From NCBI RefSeq assembly GCF_001646655.1, contig NZ_LPZN01000011.1:101496-165495 (forward strand): 64,000 nt of DNA. The letters are read 5' to 3'. This DNA is from Rhodococcus gordoniae (GTDB lineage: Bacteria; Actinomycetota; Actinomycetes; Mycobacteriales; Mycobacteriaceae). The notes beneath the pieces were generated by a model that searched no databases, had not been told where the DNA came from, and saw only the letters and a program-made list of their open reading frames with translations. The translations under genes and the position numbers were made by a program. Positions within the stretch are counted from its first letter, which is position 1, and each line of letters opens with the position of its first letter. Of the stretch, positions 27,816 to 36,089 are shown piece after piece.

Positions 27816-27833
27816 TGAGTAGTGGTGTACTCG
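27816..27833. promoter_or_regulatory. Palindromic operator, site 5 of the local regulon
   Basis: TGAGTAGTGGTGTACTCG, arms GAGTA/TACTC. It is 68 bp upstream of the catalase-like start at 27747 and probably controls that gene and the LuxR gene behind it. Confidence 0.7.
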
Positions 27834-27918
27834 AATTCACGAATTGCTGGAGAACTTCGCTGCGAGACCGTCGACCATCATGAGCGGAACCCCCTCCGGA
27901 GGCGGGACGAAGCGACGA

Positions 27919-27960
27919 CCCGATTCGGTGTTCTCGACCGGTCGAGAACACCAAATCGGG
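27919..27960. repeat. 42-bp near-perfect palindrome, hairpin family A
   Basis: The arms are 27919-27939 and 27940-27960, with one mismatch and no loop (centre GACCGGTC). The core CGGTGTTCTCGAC/GTCGAGAACACC recurs at 44177-44221 and, with two changes, at 60468-60510. It lies between divergent genes, so a simple terminator role is doubtful here. Confidence 0.75.
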
Positions 27961-28015
27961 GTTACGGTGCGGTAGTGCCCAGGGAGAGCGGCCTCGTCTG
28001 TGATTACGGATTTGC

Positions 28016-28050
28016 GTGGGTTGGGCCCCACTGAGCGGGGTTGATCCCAC
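28016..28050. repeat. Nested hairpin, family B
   Basis: Outer arms GTGGG/CCCAC surround a core CCCCACTGAGCGGGG (28026-28040). The core differs by one base from that at 43207-43221 and is related to 30570-30584. It sits 26 bp upstream of the VOC start. Confidence 0.6.
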
Positions 28051-28076
28051 CGAAGATCGTCGAAGGAGCGACCTGC

Positions 28077-28442
28077 ATGCGTCCGACCGGCATCACCACG
28101 AACATCAACGTTCCGGATATCGGGGAAGCACGGAGTTTCTACATGGACTATCTGGGGCTGAGCGTCGAAGAGATGAACCTCGGGTGGGTCGCGCGGTTCA
28201 CCACTCCGGACGGTCGTGCCGTCGTCCAGTTGGTCAGCGGCGACGAGACCGCTCCCGTGGACTCGTCCATCTCGGTTCACGTCGGCGACGAGGTGGAGGC
28301 CGCCTACGAGGAAGCGCAGCGTCGAGGGTTCGAGATCGTCCATCCGCTGACCACGGAGCCGTGGGGCGTACGGCGGTTCTTCGTGCGCGCACCGGATGGC
28401 ACGGTCGTCAATGTCGTCAGCCACTCCCACGATCCACAATAG
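28077..28442 (+). CDS. VOC (glyoxalase/bleomycin-resistance fold) protein
   Basis: A 121-aa protein from the ATG at 28077, with AAGGAG 10-15 nt upstream. 'TTNINVPDIGEARSFYMDYL' and a C-terminal 'RRFFVRAPDGTVVNVVSH' give the paired beta-alpha-beta-beta-beta modules of VOC proteins. Metal-ligand positions of true glyoxalases are only partly kept, so the reaction is unknown. The next gene starts 29 bp after its stop, suggesting cotranscription. Confidence 0.8.
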   Translation: MRPTGITTNINVPDIGEARSFYMDYLGLSVEEMNLGWVARFTTPDGRAVVQLVSGDETAPVDSSISVHVGDEVEAAYEEAQRRGFEIVHPLTTEPWGVRRFFVRAPDGTVVNVVSHSHDPQ

Positions 28443-28471
28443 AAGGACCCGTCGAGACGAGGATCAGTGAC

Positions 28472-28861
28472 ATGGCAGGAAACGCTCCGAACCGATTCGC
28501 CGACGAGAAGGTCGTGCAACTCCAGACGCGTAAGCGCGACGGCACGTGGGTGGACACCCCCGTCAACCTCGTCGTCGAAGCCGATCACGCCTATTTCCGC
28601 ACGCCGGGCAAGGCGTCGAAGAACAAACGGCTCCGTAATTACCCCGAAGTCCGCATCCGGCCCTGCACGTGGTCGGGCAAACCGACAGGTGCGCCCGCCC
28701 GGGCGACGGCCCGGCTGTTGTCCGGTGACGAGTCGAAGCATGCCGGCGATCTCATCGACAAGAAGTTCCCGGTCGTGCAGCACATCGGCGTCCATCTCGC
28801 ACATCGCCTGATGCGGACGTCGGCGTTGCACTACAAGTTGACAGATATCACCGACCTGTAG
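28472..28861 (+). CDS. PPOX-class, probably F420-dependent oxidoreductase
   Basis: A 129-aa product from the ATG at 28472. It has the split-barrel flavin/F420-binding layout: 'VVQLQTRKRDGTWVDTPVNL', 'AYFRTPGKASKNKRLRNYPE', 'RIRPCTWSGKPTG' and a conserved tail. Small proteins with this pattern in Mycobacteriales are annotated as PPOX-class F420-dependent enzymes and reduce unsaturated compounds or heme products. It probably shares a transcript with the VOC gene upstream and is convergent with the aldehyde dehydrogenase. Confidence 0.85.
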   Translation: MAGNAPNRFADEKVVQLQTRKRDGTWVDTPVNLVVEADHAYFRTPGKASKNKRLRNYPEVRIRPCTWSGKPTGAPARATARLLSGDESKHAGDLIDKKFPVVQHIGVHLAHRLMRTSALHYKLTDITDL

Positions 28862-28910
28862 ATCCATCCGTCCGATAGCGTCCGGGCGAAGGGAATGCCC
28901 CGGTTCGAGA

Positions 28911-30424
28911 TCACCATGCGTGACGCATCCGGAACATACGTTTCGCGATCCTCATGTCCCGCTCGGGAGTGTCGACCGCGAACAGGGCCAGTGGGGCGCG
29001 GAACCGTTCCACCGTCACCGCGTGCGGCCGGCTGAACTCGCGCAGGCCATCGGCGCCGTGGATCCTGCCGAAGCCCGACTCGCCGATACCGCCGAAGGGG
29101 AGGGCAGGTACCGCGCCGAAGCTGAAGACACTGTTCACCGCGACTGCGCCACTACGGATCCGGCGTGCCGCCTTCAAGCCTCGTTTCTTGCTGCGCGTGA
29201 ACACCGCCGCGCCGAGACCGTAGTGCGTGCCGTTGGCCCGTTCGACGGCTTCGTCGAGGTCACGGACCGGATCGACGACGACCGTCGGCCCGAACGTTTC
29301 CTCCTGAACAGCGGGGGAGTCGTCCGGCACGTCCTTCAGGATGACGGGTTCGATGTATCGCTCCCGGACCGAATCGAGACTGCCCATGACGGCCGTTGCA
29401 CCGTGGTCCAGCGCGTCGCGGAGGTGGCGTCGCACCACCTCGACCTGCCGCGGCAAAGTCATCGGACCGTATGTGGCGGTGTCCTCCGGGCCCGGACGGG
29501 CGCGGGAGAGGGCGGCGGCGAGCTTGTCGACGAACTGCTGGTATACCGGATCGGCGACATAGATACGTTCAACACTCGCGCATGCCTGTCCTGCGTTCAG
29601 GACCGTGCCGAACGCAGCGGCTTCTGCTGCCTTGTCGAGGTCGGCATCCTCGGCGACGATCACAGCGTCCTTACCGCCGCACTCGGCGACCATGGGCGTC
29701 AGCGTCTCGGCGCATACGGCCATCACCTTGCGTGCGGTGGCACCGGAACCGGTGAAGGCGATCTTGTCGACGCCTGCCCGCGCAAGCGAAGTACCCGTGT
29801 CGCCGAAACCTGTGATCACCTGGAGAACCGGATGGCCGGGAGCGACGGAGTTCCAAGTCTTCTCGAACCACATGCCGACACCCGGTGTCAGTTCGGACGG
29901 CTTGAATACCACAGCGTTACCCGCAGCGAGAGCGTACGAGATCGACCCCATCGGCGTGAAGGCAGGGAAGTTCCACGGACCGATGACCCCGACGACACCG
30001 AGGGGCGGGTACTCGAGGATCGCCTTCTGGTTCATCGACGGCAGGGCGGAGGAAACGCGCCGGGGCCCAGAACTTTCGAGGCGTTCCGTGCGGCCCAGTC
30101 GAGGTGCTCGACGGTGAGCATCACTTCGATGAATCCGTCGTCGTGCGGTTTTCCGGTCTCGGCGGAGATGAGTGAAGCCAATGAATCTGCCTCACCGGCA
30201 ATGGCTTTCTTGAACTCGAGGAGAACATCGCGCCGACCTCGGAAACCGATCTCGTCCCACCACCGTGCGGCCGAACGGGCGCGCTCTACGGTGGCGGCTA
30301 CCTCTGCGGCGCCGGTGATGCGGTACTGGCCCAGGGTTGTCCCGTCGCGCGGGTCGACGCTGGTGAACAGGCGGTCGGGATCGGTGGCGCCGGGAGGCGC
30401 CGAAGTAGCGATGTCGTGAGTCAT
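28911..30424 (-). pseudogene. Aldehyde dehydrogenase split by a single-base frameshift
   Basis: The first part runs from the ATG at 30424 (MTHDIATSA...) to about 30062 with the N-terminal NAD-binding helices. The rest is in another frame (RRVSSALPSMNQKAILEYPP...) down to 28911. The two parts join exactly if one C is added to the run read on the minus strand at 30062-30065. The catalytic region looks intact: VIGPWNFPA, a general-base Glu in VAECGGKD, and the nucleophile Cys in NAGQACASVERI. The repaired length of about 504 aa is normal. This is either a recent mutation or a homopolymer error in the assembly. The substrate is unknown, and fatty aldehydes are possible given the oxygenase-like genes nearby. 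Confidence 0.8.
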
Positions 30425-30807
30425 GGTGAATGCGTCCTTCGTCGAGATCACGTCGGACCGAGCGGCGTGGTCGGGTGAGCGGATTCTCGATGGGCGCCGA
30501 AAGAAGCGTATCCCCGCAGTTCGCAGGCAGTCCAGACGGCGTGCCCCAAACAGATGTGTGTGGCCTCGACCCCGGATAGCGGGGTCGGATCCACACAAGT
30601 CGCGTCAGGCCGGCACCGCCCCGTTTCTTGCGCGCCACGATCAACCCGGCCGCCCTTGTGGCACCCCGAGAGCCGGACGTACGGTTGATGGGTCCAAAGC
30701 AACCCTGGGTCGGTAATAGTGGGGTTCGACGATGGAACAGTATGTTTTCGCGCCGAAATGCGCGTCGTCACCCCAGCGCCAGGTAGTGCCGGCAGGAGGA
30801 GACGCTC
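30425..30807. other. Divergent intergenic region
   Basis: This 383-bp stretch separates the aldehyde dehydrogenase and the flavoenzyme gene. It holds the family B hairpin at 30557-30597 and the ribosome binding site of the plus-strand gene (GGAGGAG just before 30808). I see no coding sequence or other motif. Confidence 0.6.
30557..30597. repeat. Nested hairpin, family B
   Basis: Outer arms TGTGTGG (30557-30563) and CCACACA (30591-30597) enclose an inner stem CGACCCCG/CGGGGTCG with a GATAG loop. The CCCCG...CGGGG core links it to the elements at 28016 and 43195. Confidence 0.6.
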
Positions 30808-32214
30808 ATGACCTACACGACCGGCGGTGACGTCGGGACCCTGCGAACCACGATGGCGGGGCCGGTTCTCGGTCCCGACGATGCGGGCTATGACGAGGCG
30901 CGGCGGGTGTGGAACGCCGACATCGATCGTCACCCGGCCATGATCGCGAGATGTCGTGACACCGCCGACGTGGTGGCGGCGGTTGCCTTCGCGACCGAGC
31001 ACGCGATGGAGATCGCTGTACGCGGGGGAGCGCACAGCACCGCGGGTTCCTCGGTTCTCGACGACGGCCTGGTGATAGACCTCGGCCCGATCAACCACGT
31101 AGCTGTCGATCCGGATACCAGGCGGGTGCGGGTCGGGGCCGGCGCGCTGCTGAGTGATCTCGATGCCGCTACCCAAGCCCACGGGCTGGCCGTCCCGGCC
31201 GGGCTGATCAGTCACACCGGGGTTGCGGGACTGACCCTCGGCGGGGGGATGGGCTGGCTTACCCGTCAAGCCGGGTTGAGCATCGACAACCTCGTCTCCG
31301 CCGAGGTAGTCACTGCCGACGGCCGGATCCTGCGGACCTCCGCGGACGAGTACCCGGATCTGTTCTGGGCGATCCGCGGAGGCGGAGGAAACTTCGGTGT
31401 CGTGACCGAGTTCGAGTTCCGCCTGCACGAGGTAGGACCGGTCGTACAGTTCGGGATGCTGTTCTGGGGGCTGGACCAGGGCGCCGAGGTGCTGCGACTC
31501 GCCCGGGAGGTCATCGACACGCTGCCGCGCGAACTCAACATCGTGATCGCAGGACTCAACGCCCCGCCGGCTCCCTTCGTGCCCGAGAAGTACCACTTCC
31601 AGCCCGGCTACGCCCTCGTCGTGACCGGTTTCGGAACACCGCAGACACACCACGACCTCCTGGCACGGATTCGCGACACGCTCCCGCCGCTGTTCGAGTT
31701 CGTCACCCCGATGCCTTACGTCGACTTGCAGCGGCTCCTCGACGAGAGCACCGCGTGGGGCCTGTACTGCTACGACAAGAGCTGCTATCTCGAAGCCCTC
31801 ACCGACGAAGCGATCGCCGTGGTCACTGAGCATCTGCCCAGGAAGAACTCGCCGCTGTCGATGATGTTGTTCTACCGGCTGGACGAGGCGTACTGCGAAG
31901 CCGGGGACGACGACACCGCCTTCGGTGGGGAACGCACCCCTCGCTTCGCCGCCTTCCTGGCCGGTGTCTGTCCCACTTCCGACCTGCTGCCGGCCGAGCG
32001 CACCTGGGTCCGTTCCCTCTGGCAGGCTCTGCGCCCGCATTCGGTCGGGATCGGTTCCTACGTGAACGCGATGAGCGAGTTCGAGCAGGAGCAGGTGCAG
32101 GCCACCTACGGCCTCACCAAGTACGCGCGCTTGGTCGAGATCAAGAGAAAGTACGATCCGGACAACGTTTTTCACCGCAACGCCAACATCGAACCCCGTG
32201 GTGATCACGCCTGA
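30808..32214 (+). CDS. FAD-linked oxidoreductase of the berberine-bridge-enzyme type
   Basis: A 468-aa flavoenzyme from the ATG at 30808, after a strong GGAGGAG. The PCMH-type FAD domain is clear: AVRGGAHSTAG with the His that usually carries covalent FAD, LGGGMGWLTRQAGLSIDNL and IRGGGGNFGVVTEF. The second covalent attachment Cys of bicovalent enzymes is replaced (SHTGVAG), so single attachment is expected. The C-terminus has the BBE motif (KYDPDNVFHRN). Relatives oxidise sugars, alcohols or polyphenols, and the substrate here is not evident. There is no signal peptide. It is convergent with the HD/LuxR gene (34 bp apart). Confidence 0.9.
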   Translation: MTYTTGGDVGTLRTTMAGPVLGPDDAGYDEARRVWNADIDRHPAMIARCRDTADVVAAVAFATEHAMEIAVRGGAHSTAGSSVLDDGLVIDLGPINHVAVDPDTRRVRVGAGALLSDLDAATQAHGLAVPAGLISHTGVAGLTLGGGMGWLTRQAGLSIDNLVSAEVVTADGRILRTSADEYPDLFWAIRGGGGNFGVVTEFEFRLHEVGPVVQFGMLFWGLDQGAEVLRLAREVIDTLPRELNIVIAGLNAPPAPFVPEKYHFQPGYALVVTGFGTPQTHHDLLARIRDTLPPLFEFVTPMPYVDLQRLLDESTAWGLYCYDKSCYLEALTDEAIAVVTEHLPRKNSPLSMMLFYRLDEAYCEAGDDDTAFGGERTPRFAAFLAGVCPTSDLLPAERTWVRSLWQALRPHSVGIGSYVNAMSEFEQEQVQATYGLTKYARLVEIKRKYDPDNVFHRNANIEPRGDHA

Positions 32215-32247
32215 TCGAGGCCCCATGGTGCCATCGTCCTGCCGCTC

Positions 32248-33792
32248 TCAGGACAAGCCGAGGTCGATGGCCGCGAGCCCCGCTTGGGTGCGGTTGTGGA
32301 CGTCGAGCTTGGTGTACAGGTGCTCGACGTGATTGCGGGTCGTCTTGTGCGCGATGCCCAGCTCGTCGGCGATCTGCCGGTTCGAATATCCCAGAGCGAC
32401 GAGTCTGAGGACTTCCACCTCACGCCCCGTCAATCCCGCAGGCCAGGGGGCACGGCGCTTCGTCGGGTGTCCGGCCGCGATCAGCACGGCCTCGACGGCT
32501 TCGGTGTCGAATCGACCGGCTTCCGCGTCACGGCACATCCGGGCTGCGGCGGCCTCGGCCGTCAACGCTCTGCGGTGCGGCCGAGGTTCTCGTAGGCGCT
32601 GGTAGGTTTCTGCGGCGGCGAGGATTCGCGCAGTCACGCCGAGGTCGGCGGCCCGGAGCCCACCGGGATAGCCGGAACCGTCGAGTCGCTCTCGGTGCGT
32701 CACAGCGACGGCGACGACGGACTCCAGCCCACCGACGCGGCTGAGGATCCGTCCGGTCAGATACGGGTACAAGCGGAGCCGTTCCCATTCCGCCGTGGTG
32801 AGCGGATCGATCTTCTCCCAGATCTGGTTGGGCACACCCATCCGTCCCAGTCCGTGCACGAGCCCGGCACGGTAGAGGAGTTCGACCTCGGCGACCGGAA
32901 GCCCGCGATGCCGGCCCGCTGCCGCCGCCAGATCCGCGACGCGCCGCGAATGTCCCAGTAGATACGGACATTTGAGGTCGACGAAATCTGCCATCGCGCG
33001 CAGCATCTCGTCCAGTTCGGGTTTGCTCACTGTGTAATCCCGATCGGATGCCTGGGCCAGCGCCGCCGACCACGCGTCCTGTTCGAGCACTCCCGTGGTG
33101 ATCGCGTCGACAGCGTCGACGAACACCTGCACCACGTGGGGTCCGAACTGGGTTCCGCTGCGCGCACGAGCAACAGCGCCCGCCTGTGCCGGCCCACCGA
33201 GCCGTAGGTGCACTTCGGCCACGTCGGCCAGGTGCACGATCTGCATCTCGACGGGAATCTCGTCGCCGCGCGCGCCCGAAGGTAGCCCTGCGCCGTCCCA
33301 GCGCTCGAAGGTGAAGGCGAGCATCGATCCCACCTCCGGATCCAGGCCGACCCGATCGGAGAGGACACTCGCGGACCCGCAGTGGGACCGGATGAGTTCG
33401 GACATCTGCCGCCGCGCGGTGAACAGGAAGGCCGTGGCATGGAGGAATCGCTCCGCGTGAGGCAGTCCCCGCCCGACATGACTCATCAGTAGCCGTAGGA
33501 ACGGTAATCCCGTCATGTCCACCGCGTAGGTGTCGGCGCGGAAGGTGATGTCGTCGCCGAACATCCGTGCCAGTTCGTGCGAATCGGCGTGGCATCCGAT
33601 CCACGCGACCAAATCGGCGTAGAACACCACGTCGCGCTGGTTTGCAGTCAGTTTCATCCGGTCGGCGATACGCGTGGCGATCACGGCCGAGCGCAGCATG
33701 TGCTCCATCGGCTGACCGAGACCCAGATCGATCGCGAGGGACAGCGCGGCGACCAGTTCCGCTCGTCGCGGACCGTCCCCTGTGGACGTCAT
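32248..33792 (-). CDS. Regulator with two degenerate HD-GYP-like domains and a LuxR helix-turn-helix
   Basis: A 514-aa protein from the ATG at 33792 (an ATG at 33846 would add 18 residues). Two HD-GYP-like segments occur in tandem. The first ends FERWDGAGLPSG, and the second has LVHGLGRMGVPNQ and THRERLDGSGYPGG. In the second the HD pair itself reads HG, and in the first the leading His of the HERWDG box is Phe, so metal-dependent phosphodiesterase activity is doubtful. The last 65 residues are a LuxR/GerE domain (LTGREVEVLRLVALGYSNRQ). It is probably a one-component regulator using the HD folds as a sensor. Its target is unknown, with the divergent gene at 33903 as the nearest candidate. Confidence 0.85.
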   Translation of the reverse strand: MTSTGDGPRRAELVAALSLAIDLGLGQPMEHMLRSAVIATRIADRMKLTANQRDVVFYADLVAWIGCHADSHELARMFGDDITFRADTYAVDMTGLPFLRLLMSHVGRGLPHAERFLHATAFLFTARRQMSELIRSHCGSASVLSDRVGLDPEVGSMLAFTFERWDGAGLPSGARGDEIPVEMQIVHLADVAEVHLRLGGPAQAGAVARARSGTQFGPHVVQVFVDAVDAITTGVLEQDAWSAALAQASDRDYTVSKPELDEMLRAMADFVDLKCPYLLGHSRRVADLAAAAGRHRGLPVAEVELLYRAGLVHGLGRMGVPNQIWEKIDPLTTAEWERLRLYPYLTGRILSRVGGLESVVAVAVTHRERLDGSGYPGGLRAADLGVTARILAAAETYQRLREPRPHRRALTAEAAAARMCRDAEAGRFDTEAVEAVLIAAGHPTKRRAPWPAGLTGREVEVLRLVALGYSNRQIADELGIAHKTTRNHVEHLYTKLDVHNRTQAGLAAIDLGLS

Positions 33793-33902
33793 GGGATCAG
33801 TGTCCTCGCACAGTTCCGGGTTCGAAAGATGAGGCAGCGGCCTCATGACGTGCGGGGGCGGTGAGCCCAGGATCGAAGTACCCGCAATTCAGGAGGACGA
33901 TC

Positions 33903-34640
33903 ATGACTATCACCCCGCACGCAGCTGCCGAGAGGTCCTGCGAACTGCCCCGGGTTTCCGGAGAGCGTTTCGCCGGCTACGCCGTGATCGGCGCGCCGTT
34001 CGCGAGCGGCCATTATCTCGCGCTGCGCAGATTCCCGACGACCAGCATCGGCGACGGCTTCACGTCCGTATGGCACCGCGACCCGGAGAGCACGTGGACG
34101 GTGTACAGCGACGTCCCGCCGGAGCTGAGCTGCCCTCGTTATCTCGGTCACGCGTTGAACCGAACGGAGCAGACCGACGTGCGTGCCGAATGGACCGGCC
34201 CGGCCGACCTGCATGTGACGGCCGGTACCGAACTGGAGTGGGATCTCCGGATGACCACATCGCCGGCGACCACCGTCATGAACGCGGCGGGCAGTCTGAT
34301 GCCCGATGTGCTCCGGCACAGTCCGACGGTGCTGGCCGCGATGGGCCGTCTCGCCGGACCGGTGCTCGGCGCCGGCCGGGTGCGGCTCGGTGGGCACCTG
34401 CCGAACGGACAGTGGTTCCGGGCCGACCCGCGGCAACTGTGGGTTGCCCATACCGAGCACGCCGTGGTCCGTGGAGTGGATCTCGGTCCGGAAGGTCCCC
34501 TGAGCCGGCAGGACCGCCTCGGCGACTTCCGGCTCCCGCAGCGCGGACTGTTCGCGACGGTGCAGGTGTGGCTCGAACCGTACGACGCCCGGCGCCACTT
34601 CCCGGCACGTCCCCACACGGTGCATGCGGACGGCGAGTGA
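33903..34640 (+). CDS. Protein of unknown function, 245 aa
   Basis: Starts at the ATG at 33903 with GGAGGA upstream. I do not recognise a defined family. The Trp-rich pattern (SVWHRDPESTWTVYSDVPPE, VRLGGHLPNGQWFRADPRQL, WVAHTEHAVVRG) and a hydrophobic MNAAGSLMPDVL stretch suggest a beta-barrel or START-like binding protein without membrane anchors. It is divergent from the HD/LuxR regulator with about 110 bp between the starts, so it may be that regulator's target. Confidence 0.6.
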   Translation: MTITPHAAAERSCELPRVSGERFAGYAVIGAPFASGHYLALRRFPTTSIGDGFTSVWHRDPESTWTVYSDVPPELSCPRYLGHALNRTEQTDVRAEWTGPADLHVTAGTELEWDLRMTTSPATTVMNAAGSLMPDVLRHSPTVLAAMGRLAGPVLGAGRVRLGGHLPNGQWFRADPRQLWVAHTEHAVVRGVDLGPEGPLSRQDRLGDFRLPQRGLFATVQVWLEPYDARRHFPARPHTVHADGE

Positions 34641-34733
34641 TCGGTGGATGTTCCCGGCGGTAACAGCTTTGGGACAGATGTGTCACAAGGTTTCGTTCGA
34701 AAGCCGAGGCAACTCGTGCGCAAATGACACACA

Positions 34734-36089
34734 ATGAATTTCGGCAGCACGTCGTCGAGGGGGAAAGGTACTCCCAGATCAATTCACCCGCCCGCTCCGG
34801 TCTGGCTGACACTTGCGGGAGGCCTGGCGTTTTCGGGATGCGCGATGATCGAAGCAGTCTTGGGAATCCATGCGAGAGACCACGAGCCCGTCGAGGTTCG
34901 CTCCGGACCGGACACACGAGTGGATGACGACGCAGGGGGCGGCGGCGTAGAACTCGGAAGACTGCTTGCCGTCGTGACTTTGACGTCTGCGCAGGCCGCG
35001 CTGCTCGTCACCGACGCGGTCGATCAGCTCGAACTCGCGCACGGCCGGGGCCATCATCCGATCCGTCTCCGAGGCGATGCCGTGATGGTGTCCGAGAACG
35101 GAGAGCTCACCATCGACAGCGCCGGAAGTGCGGGATCCTGGGACGAGGTGCGTGATGCGACGACAGGTCTGCTCCGCCGGATCGTGACGAACTGCCGTAA
35201 CGAAGCGCTTGCCGATCGGGTGGACGCGACGATCGCCGAATCGTCGGATCCGGTCGGCCTGGCGAGACGGGTCCGTTATGCTGCCGCAACGGAATTCGAC
35301 GAGACCGAGAGGGAAAGGAAGCGGTCTCAGATCGCCGCGCTCGTCTCCGCCGTGAAGGGGCACGCCCGTTCGGGGAGCGATATCGCGGCACGGGCGAACA
35401 TGCCGATCCCGACGACGGAGCGGACTCGTACCCCGAACCGCCCGCGCCCACCCGCCGGGAAGGTGTGGCATCGCAAGAAGAGGCGCCTGTCGCCGCGCCG
35501 GTGGATCATCGCGCTGATCGCGATCCTCGCGCTCGTCGCGGTGGCGTGGGTGGCTCCCCCCGCATGGTCGGAACTGAACCGCGGTTGGCACACCCTCCTC
35601 GACCCGGTGGACTCGTCGATGGACGATCGGATCGATCCCGTCTCGCCACCCCCTCCGATTCCGCCGGTGCCCGAAGCCGCACCGGGAGCCGTCGAACCGG
35701 GGCCCGTCGCCACCGCGCTGCCGGGTGCCGCCGGACCGGTCACGCAGGTCGCCGCGAGCTTCGCGAACGGCCCGTGCGAGCCGGGACGATCGTGCACGGT
35801 GCGGGTCGATGTCGGACTCGACCCGGCAGCGAATGTCGGTGCGGTGGCCTGGAATCTGACGGTCTACGACCGATGTACGGGTGTGGTCCTGCCGGGCGGG
35901 GAGATCACGGTACCGGTGCCGCCGGGCGCGCCGGAGGCATACGGCATCGGCAGCGTCGACCTGCCGCCCGGGTCGGCACTGGCGGTCGCCGCGGTCACCA
36001 CCGTCCCCGCAGCGGCCGCGTCCGAGCCGCTGTACGTTCCCGCCGAGAACGCCGGCTGCGTGCCCGGGGGCACTCGTGACGGCGGATAG
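34734..36089 (+). CDS. Single-pass membrane protein of unknown function coupled to the SEDS-PBP gene
   Basis: A 451-aa protein from the ATG at 34734, which has no good ribosome binding site; an ATG at 34845 is an alternative. Residues about 75-225 form a cytoplasmic helical domain (LTSAQAALLVTDAVDQLELA, GDAVMVSENGELTIDSAGSA) that vaguely recalls a protein-kinase lobe without catalytic motifs. A basic stretch and one membrane helix (WIIALIAILALVAVAWV, about 260-276) follow. The outside part is Pro-rich, then a beta-sandwich-like domain with paired Cys (GPCEPGRSCTVRVD). Its last 14 bp overlap the next gene. This context suggests a regulator or anchor for the wall synthase. Confidence 0.65.
   Translation: MNFGSTSSRGKGTPRSIHPPAPVWLTLAGGLAFSGCAMIEAVLGIHARDHEPVEVRSGPDTRVDDDAGGGGVELGRLLAVVTLTSAQAALLVTDAVDQLELAHGRGHHPIRLRGDAVMVSENGELTIDSAGSAGSWDEVRDATTGLLRRIVTNCRNEALADRVDATIAESSDPVGLARRVRYAAATEFDETERERKRSQIAALVSAVKGHARSGSDIAARANMPIPTTERTRTPNRPRPPAGKVWHRKKRRLSPRRWIIALIAILALVAVAWVAPPAWSELNRGWHTLLDPVDSSMDDRIDPVSPPPPIPPVPEAAPGAVEPGPVATALPGAAGPVTQVAASFANGPCEPGRSCTVRVDVGLDPAANVGAVAWNLTVYDRCTGVVLPGGEITVPVPPGAPEAYGIGSVDLPPGSALAVAAVTTVPAAAASEPLYVPAENAGCVPGGTRDGG

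Noticed and set aside
30062..30065. Programmed frameshifting in the aldehyde dehydrogenase
   Set aside because: The family is never known to need it, and the shift lies in a short C-run, which suggests a deletion or base-calling error.
30448..32226. A 592-codon minus-strand frame opposite the BBE-type gene
   Set aside because: It is a shadow of a clear flavoenzyme gene and has no start signal or domain.
34679..34731. Inverted repeat TGTGTCA ... TGACACA upstream of the 451-aa gene
   Set aside because: Arms of 7 bp separated by 39 bp are expected by chance over this length, and no second copy was seen.
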